NCBI GenBank assembly: GCA_031368095.1
Contig: JANLQX010000449.1
Span: 1 to 26,778, forward strand
Direction of reading: 5' to 3'
Source: JANLQX01 sp031368095
Lineage (GTDB): Bacteria > Actinomycetota > Acidimicrobiia > Acidimicrobiales > JANYDT01
DNA: 26,778 nucleotides
Shown here: positions 7,218 through 14,933 of the stretch, piece after piece
Layout of the letters: each line of letters begins with the position of its first letter
Position numbering within the stretch: the stretch's first letter is position 1
Position numbers and translations under genes: made by a program
Notes under the pieces: generated by a model
Databases searched by the model: none
What the model saw: only the letters and a program-made list of their open reading frames with translations
Told to the model about the DNA's origin: nothing

Positions 7218-8686
7218 CACTTCACCTCGTTGGTCGCAGCGGCTGCTTCGACCGCTTCGATGATTTTGTAGTACCCAGTACAACGGCACAGATTGCCAGC
7301 AAGGCCGTGGGTGATCTGCTCGGGCGTTGGCTTCGGGATCTCGTCGAGCAGTGCGGTTCCGGCCACCAGGAAACCGGGAATACAGAACCCACACTGCACC
7401 GCGCCCTTCTCCACGAACGCCCTCTGAATGGGGTGGAGCCGTCCGTCGGTCGCCAGCCCTTCCACCGTCGTGACCCGGGCGCGGTGCGCCCTCGCGGCCG
7501 GAACAAGGCACGACATCACGGCGGCGCCGTCAAGCATCACCGTGCAGGCGCCGCACTCGCCTTCGGCACAGCCTTCCTTGGTGCCCGTCAACTGGAGTTC
7601 GCGGCGAAGCCAGTCGAGCAACGTTGACCCGACGGCACCGTCGGCCTCGTAGGTGGTGTCGTTCACGGTCGTCTGGATAACCGACGACGGATCGAGCATT
7701 CCGCCCAACGACACGATCTCGGCCGGTGCGACGGTGGCCGTCCGGAGGCATGGTGCCGCGACCGGCCACCGAACACCTTCGGTTCCGTTGGCGACGGCGT
7801 TGAGGGTCCGTCGCACAAGTACGTCGATCGTGTCCTGGCGGTACTCCGCTGTGGCGCGAACGTCGGCAATGGGAGTGGATGCCGCTGACACCGCCGCCGC
7901 GGCGTCACTGATCGAGGTGGCATCTAGGGGCCGACCGATAAGCGCAGTTGCGGCCTCATCGACGACGAGGACGGTCGAGGCCACGCTGCCGATGGTGATC
8001 CGGGCCGATGTCACGAAGTCTCCACCGGCGTCGAACCCAACCACGGCGGCGAGGTGGAGCACGGAGATGGCCTGCGCGGCGCGGTTACCGAGCTTGACGT
8101 AGAGCCCGCGTTCGTTCCGTTGCAAGAGGCGAACGCGAAGTTCGGTCACGAGTTCGTCGTCGGCGCGAACCGTCGAACGAAACCCGGTGATGAACTCGCG
8201 CAGATCGACGGAACGAGTGCCGCGAATGGAGCGGAGCGTGACGGTGGCGCCAAGCGCCAGTAGAGCGGAGAGCGTGTCGTTCGCCGGACTAGCGGTGACG
8301 ATGTTGCCGATCACCGTGGCGCGGTTACGAAGCTGTGGCGAGCCGACCTCCCAACACGCCTGGGCGAGCGGGAGGGCGCGCGCCACGAGCGTTGGATGCG
8401 ACACCACGTCGTTGTGGGTGACCATCGGTCCGAGGATTGCATCGTCGTCGGTGATCGTGATCGTGTTCGCCCCGGGGATGCGCGAGAGATCAATAAGCAC
8501 ATCCAGTCCAGCGCGACCGTTCCGGTCGATCTCCACGAGGAGGTCGGTTCCGCCGGCGATGGGCCGGGCCTTGGCGCCGTAGGTCGCCAGCAATTTGACG
8601 GCGTCGTCGATCGAGGCCGGGGCGACGTAACCCGACGGTGGCGCGGTATGGCGTTGCACCGGATGGAGATGGGTAGCGGTAGGCAT
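7217..8686 (-). CDS. fused FAD-binding and [2Fe-2S] subunit of xanthine-dehydrogenase-family enzyme
   Basis: One 489-residue protein carries the electron-transfer part of the enzyme. Residues about 15-300 are the CoxM-like FAD domain (AGGTDLL at 44-50; GNIVTASPANDT at 127-138; LYVKLGNRAAQAIS near 195-208). Residues about 335-489 are the CoxS-like iron-sulfur domain. It has plant-type cluster cysteines C373, C378, C381, C393 and second-cluster cysteines C432, C435, C467, C469. All eight ligands are present. The order FAD then Fe-S reverses that of eukaryotic XDH (Fe-S, FAD, Mo) and of separate-subunit bacterial operons where these are two genes. Start ATG 8686 is set by a strong GGAGG four bases upstream; longer in-frame extension lacks homology-like content. 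It is 13 bases after the GntR gene and overlaps the Mo-subunit gene by one base. Confidence 0.92.
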   Translation of the reverse strand: MPTATHLHPVQRHTAPPSGYVAPASIDDAVKLLATYGAKARPIAGGTDLLVEIDRNGRAGLDVLIDLSRIPGANTITITDDDAILGPMVTHNDVVSHPTLVARALPLAQACWEVGSPQLRNRATVIGNIVTASPANDTLSALLALGATVTLRSIRGTRSVDLREFITGFRSTVRADDELVTELRVRLLQRNERGLYVKLGNRAAQAISVLHLAAVVGFDAGGDFVTSARITIGSVASTVLVVDEAATALIGRPLDATSISDAAAAVSAASTPIADVRATAEYRQDTIDVLVRRTLNAVANGTEGVRWPVAAPCLRTATVAPAEIVSLGGMLDPSSVIQTTVNDTTYEADGAVGSTLLDWLRRELQLTGTKEGCAEGECGACTVMLDGAAVMSCLVPAARAHRARVTTVEGLATDGRLHPIQRAFVEKGAVQCGFCIPGFLVAGTALLDEIPKPTPEQITHGLAGNLCRCTGYYKIIEAVEAAAATNEVK

Positions 8687-8699
8687 TGATCCTCCAGCG

Positions 8700-9491
8700 T
8701 TAGGATTTGGGTCGTTGGCGGACGAGGGTGAAGCGCATATCGCTGGGCGGATACCAGTTGCGGCTCCACCAGATCGGCGTGTTGTCGGCGGTATACCCGG
8801 TCTCAGTGATCTGCAGAACCGCTGTCTGTCGGGAGACAGGCTTGCCTGGGTAGTCCACCTGCGAGCCATTCACAGCCGCGACATCACTGAGTTGATACTC
8901 GGTGGGTGCATTCGTACGCGTACGGAGGAAGTCGAACAGCGGTTCCGTTTGTTTGGGCCGTTTCACGCACGATGCGGCGAGCGCATCACCGAGGAGTCGC
9001 ACCGGGACGGCGCACCGGATGTAGATCATCGGCACTTTCGCGGCGAGGAACGTTTTGGTGGTGTGCAGCACCTCGTCGGTCGGTCCCAGGCCGAGCGCCG
9101 CCCCGATCTCGTCGTTGGCGGCGCCGATCGAGGCTTCATCGAAGACCACGGTGACCTTCGCTCCGCTCGTGGCGAGGACTTCGCCAAGGTCGCGCGCCTC
9201 GGTCAGCGTATGGAGGCGGGCCGACGCTGCAGCGGTCACAAAACTGCCCCGGCCCTGGTGACTGACGATGAGCCCGCGTCGTCCGAGGGCGCCGATGGCA
9301 GTGCGAATCGTTGCTCGGCTCACGCCCAGTTCGACGGCCAGTTCGTGCTCGGTCGGGAGCTGATCTCCGGGGGCGAACTCCCCGCCGGTGATCCGTTCGG
9401 CGAGCGCGTTCTCCACCTGCGTGGCCAAAGACACGGCACGAGCGAGATGGGGCACCCAGGTAACGGTAGCGGGCTTGCACCCAGAAGTCAT
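8700..9491 (-). CDS. GntR-family (HutC/UTRA-type) transcriptional regulator
   Basis: From ATG 9491 this gives 263 residues. An N-terminal winged helix-turn-helix (about 22-86) carries the GntR pattern: ERITGGEFAPGDQLPTEHEL, then LGVSRATIRTAIGALGRRG and HQGRGSFV. A C-terminal effector-binding domain of the UTRA type (about 105-255) contains LHTTKTFLAAKVPMIYIRCAVP and the closing QTAVLQITETGYTADNTPIWWSRNWYP. UTRA domains bind small ligands that release the repressor. Because the gene sits directly upstream of the two XDH-family subunit genes (13-base gap), the likely job is substrate-responsive control of that enzyme and of itself. A longer in-frame extension into the ligase gene is rejected because it is the ligase in another frame. 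GTG codons after 9491 are alternative starts. Confidence 0.88.
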   Translation of the reverse strand: MTSGCKPATVTWVPHLARAVSLATQVENALAERITGGEFAPGDQLPTEHELAVELGVSRATIRTAIGALGRRGLIVSHQGRGSFVTAAASARLHTLTEARDLGEVLATSGAKVTVVFDEASIGAANDEIGAALGLGPTDEVLHTTKTFLAAKVPMIYIRCAVPVRLLGDALAASCVKRPKQTEPLFDFLRTRTNAPTEYQLSDVAAVNGSQVDYPGKPVSRQTAVLQITETGYTADNTPIWWSRNWYPPSDMRFTLVRQRPKS

Positions 9492-9499
9492 CAGTTGAC
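9487..9499. promoter_or_regulatory. candidate GntR operator over the regulator's own start
   Basis: GTCATCAGTTGAC is an inverted repeat (GTCA-5-TGAC) of the size and spacing that GntR-family dimers bind. It overlaps the start codon of the GntR gene in the only sizeable gap (46 bases) within the otherwise tightly packed minus-strand run. A four-base half-site is short and can occur by chance, so this is a weak call. Confidence 0.22.
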
Positions 9500-9537
9500 A
9501 GCCAAGTTCACGGAATGGAAACGGGGTCGCCACAGCT

Positions 9538-10482
9538 TCAAACAAGCGTGGGACCGGTCCGTACGAGGCCGCGCCACGAGGGAAAGCGGAGGACCCCGGC
9601 GGGGCTCCACTCGCGGTACTCCACGAGACAACGGTGCCGCGGCTCCACGAACACGGCGTTGCGCTCGCCAGGATCGTTGGTGAACGGCCGAGTCGGTCGT
9701 ATGTCCACCGCCAACAAGGCATGCAGTTCGTCGAGCATGGCGTCGGTGAAGCCGGTACCCACCTTGCCGATCCAGCGCAGAGGCGCGCCCGGCTCGTCAC
9801 GTTCCGGGAGCCCGAGAAGGAGTGCGCCGATCGTTCGTTGACGGCGACCTTCGCCGGGCACCCAGCCGCCGATCACAAACTCGTCGGTGGTCAGGTTTCG
9901 GACCTTGATCCACGATGGCGAGCGCTGTCCCGGTAGATACCGTGCATCGTCACGTTTGGCGACGACGCCTTCGATCCCAGTGGAACGAGTGAGTTCCAGC
10001 AGCGCCGCACCATCTTCATAGGTGGTGATGCGGCGCCAGTGTGGCCCGGTCCGGAGGCCATCGATTCGGTCGAGGAGCGCGCGACGCGAGGACAGCGGCA
10101 AATCGCATGTCGACATATCGTTGATCGAAAGGATGTCGAACACGACGAAGACCACCGGCACCCTCGAAGAACGGCGAAGCGCGTCGGCGCCGAAAACGCC
10201 GAGACGTTCCTGGAGACGATGAAACGACGGAAGACCGTCGTCACCCAAGGCGACGATCTCACCATCCAGCACGGCACTGCTGCCATCGAGCGCCTCGACG
10301 ATGAACGCCAACTCAGGAAAGGTGCCGGTCACCACATTGCCGGCCCTGGTCGTGATCGTAAGTACGCGTGCTTCATCGATCTCGACGAGAGCACGGATGC
10401 CGTCGTACTTGACCTCATAGGACCAATGGTCGCCCAACGGAAGTGGACCCGGCGTGGCTAACATCGGGCGGAGCTCGGTCAT
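9538..10482 (-). CDS. ATP-dependent DNA ligase (LigD ligase-domain/LigC type)
   Basis: A 314-residue ligase made of the nucleotidyltransferase core plus OB-fold domain, the same architecture as the ligase part of LigD or stand-alone LigC. Motif I is EVKYDGIR with the AMP-accepting K25. Further motifs are LDGEI (E75), FVVFDIL (112-118), EGVVAKR (171-177) and SWIKVRN (K193). The OB-fold end shows VGTGFTDAMLDELHALL, VEPRHRCLVEYREW and LRFPSWRGL. It would seal ends processed by the Ku and polymerase encoded about 7 kb downstream on the same strand, which lack a ligase of their own; that link is inference. It begins 6 bases after the hemY/cgoX stop, so it appears to be transcribed with haem genes. 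The catalytic motifs all look intact. Confidence 0.93.
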   Translation of the reverse strand: MTELRPMLATPGPLPLGDHWSYEVKYDGIRALVEIDEARVLTITTRAGNVVTGTFPELAFIVEALDGSSAVLDGEIVALGDDGLPSFHRLQERLGVFGADALRRSSRVPVVFVVFDILSINDMSTCDLPLSSRRALLDRIDGLRTGPHWRRITTYEDGAALLELTRSTGIEGVVAKRDDARYLPGQRSPSWIKVRNLTTDEFVIGGWVPGEGRRQRTIGALLLGLPERDEPGAPLRWIGKVGTGFTDAMLDELHALLAVDIRPTRPFTNDPGERNAVFVEPRHRCLVEYREWSPAGVLRFPSWRGLVRTGPTLV

Positions 10483-10488
10483 GATCGC

Positions 10489-11916
10489 TCAGCCGAGGTA
10501 GGCAACAGTCGCCGATGCCGCCCGCTGGGCGTCGCGAATGCAGGCGGGAACGCCGATCCCGCGATAGCTCGCTCCCGCAAGAACGAGCCCCCGCCCAACC
10601 GTCGTCAGAAGATTCTCGATTCGCTCGACACGCGCCGCGTGTCCGGCGTCGTACTGGGGGAATCCGTTCATCCAGCGGGTCACGCGCGCATCGACCGGTC
10701 GGGCGCGCACGCCGATCATGTCGCGCAGGTCGTGGTGAAGCGCGTCGACCAGGGCGGCGTCATCGAGGTCGGTGAAGCGAGTGTCACCATCGCGACCGGC
10801 CGATGCCCGGATCAGGATGTGCCCCTGGGTGTCTAGGTGCGGCCACTTCTGGTTCCACCAGCTCGATGCCGTGACCAGCCGATGCTCAGGGCGTGGCACC
10901 AACATGCCGCTCCCCGGCGGAAGGGTGACCGATCCCGCGGGGTAGGCCAGGAGGGTGAGCGCCACGGAAGCGGTTCGAATTTTCTCGAGCTCACCGGAGA
11001 CCCCGGGGGCCACCTGGCCGAGGAGTCCCGCGGAAGCTGCTGCCGGCGTTGCCAACACGATGGTACGCGCACGGATGATCGCGGTTCGCGTGTTGACCGT
11101 CCATCCACCAATTGTGCGAGAAAGGCTCACCACCTCGGAGTCGGTCGATACGTCGACCCGTTGCGCCAGCTCGGCCACCAGTGACCTGATGCCGGTGCGG
11201 GGAGCGAGGAAGACAGGCCGCTCCTCGGTCGTGCCGATCTGACCGCGTTGACCGGCGGCGCCACTGAGCCGCAGTGAGCGCATGAGACTCCGGCTGCGTG
11301 CTGCGGCAGCCAGGTTTGGCGCGGCCGATTCCAACGACAGCGTGTCGCAGTCGCTGGCGTTGATCCCGCCGAGGAGGGGATCGACGAGCCGCTCCACGAC
11401 CTCGCGTCCAAGATGACGCCCGATCGCCTCCGCCACGGTCGGGTCCGCGGTCGAGAACGATGATCGGCGAGGCACGACCTCATCGAGAGCCGCTCGCAGC
11501 AAACCACGTGTACGTATGATCCGAGACGAAGCTAGCGACCGGAGCTGGGTAGGAACGCCGAGCACCAGACCGGCAGGAAGGGCTCGCAACGCACCCCGCG
11601 ACCACACGTAGGCGGCGCCGGTCGCCGGAGCCACGAGTTCGTCGCCCAAACCGAGCGCGTTAGCGAGTTCGACCGCACCAGGGACGCGAGCGAGAAATGC
11701 ATCGGGACCGGTATCCACGGCGATTCCGGCGACCTCCGCACCGGCGATCTTGCCGCCCGGGGAGCCCGATGCCTCCAACACTCGAACAGTGGTGCCGGGC
11801 CGATCCCGAGTGATGAAATACGCTGCAGCCAAACCGGTGATGCCGCCCCCGACGACAACAACGTCGACATCAACAACGTCGACGTCGGCCGGCGCGCTCG
11901 GTTCCCGCAGTTCCAT
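10489..11916 (-). CDS. hemY: protoporphyrinogen/coproporphyrinogen oxidase (HemY/CgoX)
   Basis: This FAD oxidase aromatises the porphyrin ring late in haem synthesis. In Gram-positive bacteria, actinomycetes included, enzymes of this family act on coproporphyrinogen III (name cgoX) in the coproporphyrin-dependent route. The 475-residue protein has the dinucleotide motif VVVVGGGITGLAAAY near the N-terminus and LEASGSPGGKI. Family segments include DTGPDAFLARVP, FLAPRTGIRSLVAEL and the C-terminal GLVLAGASYRGIGVPACI. Upstream of the FAD motif is an odd acidic/Val stretch (VDVVDVDVVVV), encoded by short GTCGACRTC-like DNA repeats. It starts 4 bases after hemE and ends 6 bases before the ligase gene. 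The usual third partner, hemQ/chdC, is not beside it here. Confidence 0.92.
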   Translation of the reverse strand: MELREPSAPADVDVVDVDVVVVGGGITGLAAAYFITRDRPGTTVRVLEASGSPGGKIAGAEVAGIAVDTGPDAFLARVPGAVELANALGLGDELVAPATGAAYVWSRGALRALPAGLVLGVPTQLRSLASSRIIRTRGLLRAALDEVVPRRSSFSTADPTVAEAIGRHLGREVVERLVDPLLGGINASDCDTLSLESAAPNLAAAARSRSLMRSLRLSGAAGQRGQIGTTEERPVFLAPRTGIRSLVAELAQRVDVSTDSEVVSLSRTIGGWTVNTRTAIIRARTIVLATPAAASAGLLGQVAPGVSGELEKIRTASVALTLLAYPAGSVTLPPGSGMLVPRPEHRLVTASSWWNQKWPHLDTQGHILIRASAGRDGDTRFTDLDDAALVDALHHDLRDMIGVRARPVDARVTRWMNGFPQYDAGHAARVERIENLLTTVGRGLVLAGASYRGIGVPACIRDAQRAASATVAYLG

Positions 11917-11920
11917 CGCC

Positions 11921-12982
11921 TCAGTCGCGGTCGGTGGTCAGCTCATGGACAAGCGTCACCACGCGAGTGAGGACGTCCGGAGCGATCGACGGAAGCACAC
12001 CGTGGCCGAGATTAAAGATGTGTCCGCCACCCGCAGCGCGGGCGTCGTCAAGAACCCGACGGACCTCGGTCTCGATCACGTTCCACGGTCCGAGAAGAAC
12101 AACCGGATCGAGATTGCCCTGCAGCGCCCTTCCTTCTCCGACTCGCGCTCGGGCATGACGAAGGTCCACGCGCCAATCGACGCCGACCACGTCGGCCCCG
12201 GCGTCGCCCATCGCGCCGAGCAATTCACCCGTTCCCACGCCGAAGTGGATCCGAGGAACATCGAGATCGGCAAGTCCGCTCAGGACCCGAGCCGAGTACG
12301 GCAGCACGTGGGTGCGGTAGTCGCGCTCCGACAGAATGCCGGCCCACGAGTCGAAGAGCTGGATCGCTGACGCACCGGCCGTCACCTGCGCCCGCAGCGA
12401 GGCGAGTGCAATATCGGACAACGCCGTCATCAACGCATGCCACGTGTCCGGCTCGGAATACATCATCGACTTGGTGTGCTCGAATTCCTTTGATTTGCCG
12501 CCTTCCACCAGGTACGTCGCCACGGTGAATGGTGCGCCGGCAAAACCGATGATCGGCACGCCCACGGGATCAAGTTCATCAGCGCACAGACGGATGGCAT
12601 CGGCGACGAACGGCGTATGGATCGCGGGGTCGTAGGCGCGCAGACGATCGACATCATCGAGCGTACGGAACGGCCGATCGATCACGGGCCCGCGCCCCTG
12701 CTCGATCGAGACGCCCGGCACGAACGACTGCACGGGCGTGATGATGTCGGAGAAGAACACGGCGGCATCCACCCCATGGCGACGAACCGGCTGGAGCGTG
12801 ACTTCGGCGGCGAGGGCCGGATCAATGAGCATTTCGTGGAACGTCTTGCCAGCGCGGAGGGCCCGGTACTCCGGTAAGGATCGCCCCGCTTGGCGCATGA
12901 ACCACACCGGAGTCGGCGTGGTCCTCTCGCCGCGACAGGCGGCCAGAAAGGTGGAGGCGGAAAGAGCAGGGCGAGGCGACAT
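11921..12982 (-). CDS. hemE: uroporphyrinogen decarboxylase
   Basis: HemE removes four carboxyl groups from uroporphyrinogen III to make coproporphyrinogen III, a cytosolic step of haem synthesis that needs no cofactor. The 353-residue length fits. The N-terminal signature is PVWFMRQAGRSLPEYR (residues 25-40), containing the substrate-binding arginines. The catalytic Asp lies in AVFFSDIITP (D80). Later blocks are GFAGAPFTVATYLVEGG, LFDSWAGILS, GVDWRVDL, LQGNLDPVVL and IFNLGHGVLP with the conserved His. It starts 3 bases after the ABC exporter stop and runs straight into hemY/cgoX, so substrate flow hemE to hemY is encoded in order. Confidence 0.96.
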   Translation of the reverse strand: MSPRPALSASTFLAACRGERTTPTPVWFMRQAGRSLPEYRALRAGKTFHEMLIDPALAAEVTLQPVRRHGVDAAVFFSDIITPVQSFVPGVSIEQGRGPVIDRPFRTLDDVDRLRAYDPAIHTPFVADAIRLCADELDPVGVPIIGFAGAPFTVATYLVEGGKSKEFEHTKSMMYSEPDTWHALMTALSDIALASLRAQVTAGASAIQLFDSWAGILSERDYRTHVLPYSARVLSGLADLDVPRIHFGVGTGELLGAMGDAGADVVGVDWRVDLRHARARVGEGRALQGNLDPVVLLGPWNVIETEVRRVLDDARAAGGGHIFNLGHGVLPSIAPDVLTRVVTLVHELTTDRD

Positions 12983-12985
12983 CGT

Positions 12986-14851
12986 CTAGCCGGCCAGCGT
13001 TCCGAGGAACTGCGTCTCGGTGAGGTGGGCATAGAGCCCGTCGGCCCCGACGAGTTCCTCATGGGTGCCCCGCTCGACGATCCGCCCACCGTCGACCACG
13101 AGGATCTGGTCGGCATCGCGGATGGTCGACAGGCGGTGCGCAATCACGATGGACGTTCGACCGACGAGTGCCTCTGCCAGTGCTTCCTGAATATGGACTT
13201 CGGTTTCCGAATCCAGGTGGGCGGTAGCTTCGTCGAGGATCACGATCCGGGGGTTCTTCAGCAGGACGCGGGCGAGCGCCATGCGTTGCTTTTCGCCACC
13301 GGACAGGCGGTAGCCGCGCTCGCCGACCATCGTGGCGTAGCCATCAGGCAGCGACGCGATCAGGTCATGGATACGCGCCGCGCGACAGACCTCCTCCAGC
13401 TCGGAGTCCGTCGCCGATGGCTTGGCATAGCGAAGGTTCGCCCCGATCGTGTCGTGGAAGAGGTGGGCGTCCTGGCTGACCACCCCGACCGCCTCACGGA
13501 TCGATGCGCCGGTGAGGTCACGGACGTCGATGTTGTCGATGCGGACTGCCCCGCGGGTGACGTCGTAGAGACGGGGCACCAGCGACGACACAGTGGTCTT
13601 GCCGGCTCCCGACGGTCCCACAATGGCCGTGAGCGTGCCCGGCGCGCAGATCGCCGTAAGTCCCTGAAGCACCCAGGCGGACTCGTCGCTGGAAAGTGCT
13701 GCGCCCCCCGATTCAAGTGATGCCACGGACACCTCGGAGGCGGCCGGATACCGAAACCAGACGTCGTCGAACTCCACCGTTGCTCCGGCCCCGCCCGACT
13801 GGGGCAGAACACGGGCATCGGGCTTCTCGATGATGGAACGGGGCGCGTCGAGCACCTCGAAGATGCGCTCGAAAGAAACGAAAGCGGTAACGAATTCGAT
13901 ACGCGCGCTTGCCAGATCGGTGAGCGGTCCGTAGACCCGCTGGGCCAGGATCGACATGGCGACGAGCGTGCCGACGGTGATCTTCCCGTCGAGCACCTGG
14001 TTGGCTCCCCACCAGTAGATCGACGCCGTAAGCAGGGTGCCCACGAGACCAAGGGTGAGATCAAAGACCATGCCGGTGACAGCTCGGCGGACACCGATGG
14101 CGGCCACGCGATCGGCCGATGAAGCGAACGCGGCTCGTTCCTCTTCCGGACGGCCGAACAGTTTCACCAGGAGCGCTCCGGACACGTTGAACCGCTCCGT
14201 CATGACCGTGTTCATGGTGGCGTTGCGTCCCATCGCCTCGCGGGCCGCTTTCTCCTGCACCCGCCCGACCCGTTTGGACAGCCAGACGAGGAAGGGCACA
14301 ACGAGCAGCAACGCCAACGTGAACTTCCACGACAGCGTGAGCATGGCGGCCAGGGTGACCGACACGGTAAGTACATTACTAAGCGCGCTTCGTAGAACGA
14401 ACGTGAACGCTGACTGGGCACCAACGACATCGTTGTTCAGACGACTCATCAGTGAGCCCGTCTGAACGCGGGTGAAGAACGAGATCGGCATCTGCTGCAC
14501 ATGGTCGTAGAGCGCCTTGCGGGTAGACGCAATCACGCCCTCACCCAGAACCGAGCTGAGCCAACGGGTGATGCCACCGAGCGCTGACGACAGCAACGCC
14601 ACCACCACAAGAACCGTGACCCACGCCGTGATCGAACCGCGATCGCGTGACGGGATCGCCGAGTCGATGATCTTGCGGGTCACCAGCGGCGGCACAACTC
14701 CAAAGACCGCCACGATGACGATCGTGACCAGGTAGCCCGCCAGCTGGCGCCGGAATGGACCGGCGAAACCCCACGCTCGTCGGAGCGTCTTCCGGTCAAT
14801 CTTTTTGCTCTTGATGTCCTCGGAGAACATCCCCATGTGCATTGCTCGCAT
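12986..14851 (-). CDS. ABC exporter, fused membrane and ATP-binding domains
   Basis: A half-transporter of about 621 residues. The first ~320 residues are a six-segment exporter membrane domain (LVTIVIVAVFGVVPPLV; ITAWVTVLVVVALLSSALGG; FTLALLLVVPFLVWL). The loop QQMPISFFTRVQTGSLMSRL is typical of MsbA/MDR-type exporters. The C-terminal ATPase has Walker A GPSGAGKTTV, Q-loop VVSQDAHLFHDTI, signature LSGGEKQRMALARV, Walker B RIVILDEATAHLD and H-loop IAHRLST, all intact. Several in-frame ATGs occur at 14851, 14842, 14836 and 14830; a GGAAG precedes 14851/14842, so the true start is one of these. The longer frame back to 15109 overlaps the ACT gene and is rejected. Position 3 bases upstream of hemE hints at a haem- or porphyrin-related substrate, but that is only context. 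Confidence 0.9.
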   Translation of the reverse strand: MRAMHMGMFSEDIKSKKIDRKTLRRAWGFAGPFRRQLAGYLVTIVIVAVFGVVPPLVTRKIIDSAIPSRDRGSITAWVTVLVVVALLSSALGGITRWLSSVLGEGVIASTRKALYDHVQQMPISFFTRVQTGSLMSRLNNDVVGAQSAFTFVLRSALSNVLTVSVTLAAMLTLSWKFTLALLLVVPFLVWLSKRVGRVQEKAAREAMGRNATMNTVMTERFNVSGALLVKLFGRPEEERAAFASSADRVAAIGVRRAVTGMVFDLTLGLVGTLLTASIYWWGANQVLDGKITVGTLVAMSILAQRVYGPLTDLASARIEFVTAFVSFERIFEVLDAPRSIIEKPDARVLPQSGGAGATVEFDDVWFRYPAASEVSVASLESGGAALSSDESAWVLQGLTAICAPGTLTAIVGPSGAGKTTVSSLVPRLYDVTRGAVRIDNIDVRDLTGASIREAVGVVSQDAHLFHDTIGANLRYAKPSATDSELEEVCRAARIHDLIASLPDGYATMVGERGYRLSGGEKQRMALARVLLKNPRIVILDEATAHLDSETEVHIQEALAEALVGRTSIVIAHRLSTIRDADQILVVDGGRIVERGTHEELVGADGLYAHLTETQFLGTLAG

Positions 14852-14889
14852 TTGCTTCCAGCATGCCAGGGGGTGGCTCGAACGGCGCT

Positions 14890-14919
14890 CGCCCCGGGCC
14901 GGTGCTCCGAGCCGGGGCG
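14890..14919 (-). terminator. GC-rich hairpin between ACT gene and ABC exporter gene
   Basis: CGCCCCGG and CCGGGGCG form an 8-base-pair stem, extendable by one pair with a bulge, in the 82-base gap downstream of the ACT gene and upstream of the exporter gene (both minus). There is no T-tract. It may act as a weak terminator or attenuator separating the ACT gene from the long downstream run. Confidence 0.35.
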
Positions 14920-14933
14920 GCCCGCAGATCCGG

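Noticed and set aside
7218..7511. N-terminal extension of the molybdenum subunit
   Set aside because: It overlaps the Fe-S domain of the preceding gene in another frame; the TGATG junction at 7217 gives the natural start.
4971..8686. Aerobic carbon monoxide dehydrogenase (coxMSL)
   Set aside because: Subunits share the family, but the active-site loop reads AFRGFGG rather than the CO-dehydrogenase AYRCSFR signature, so the CO-oxidising role is not supported.
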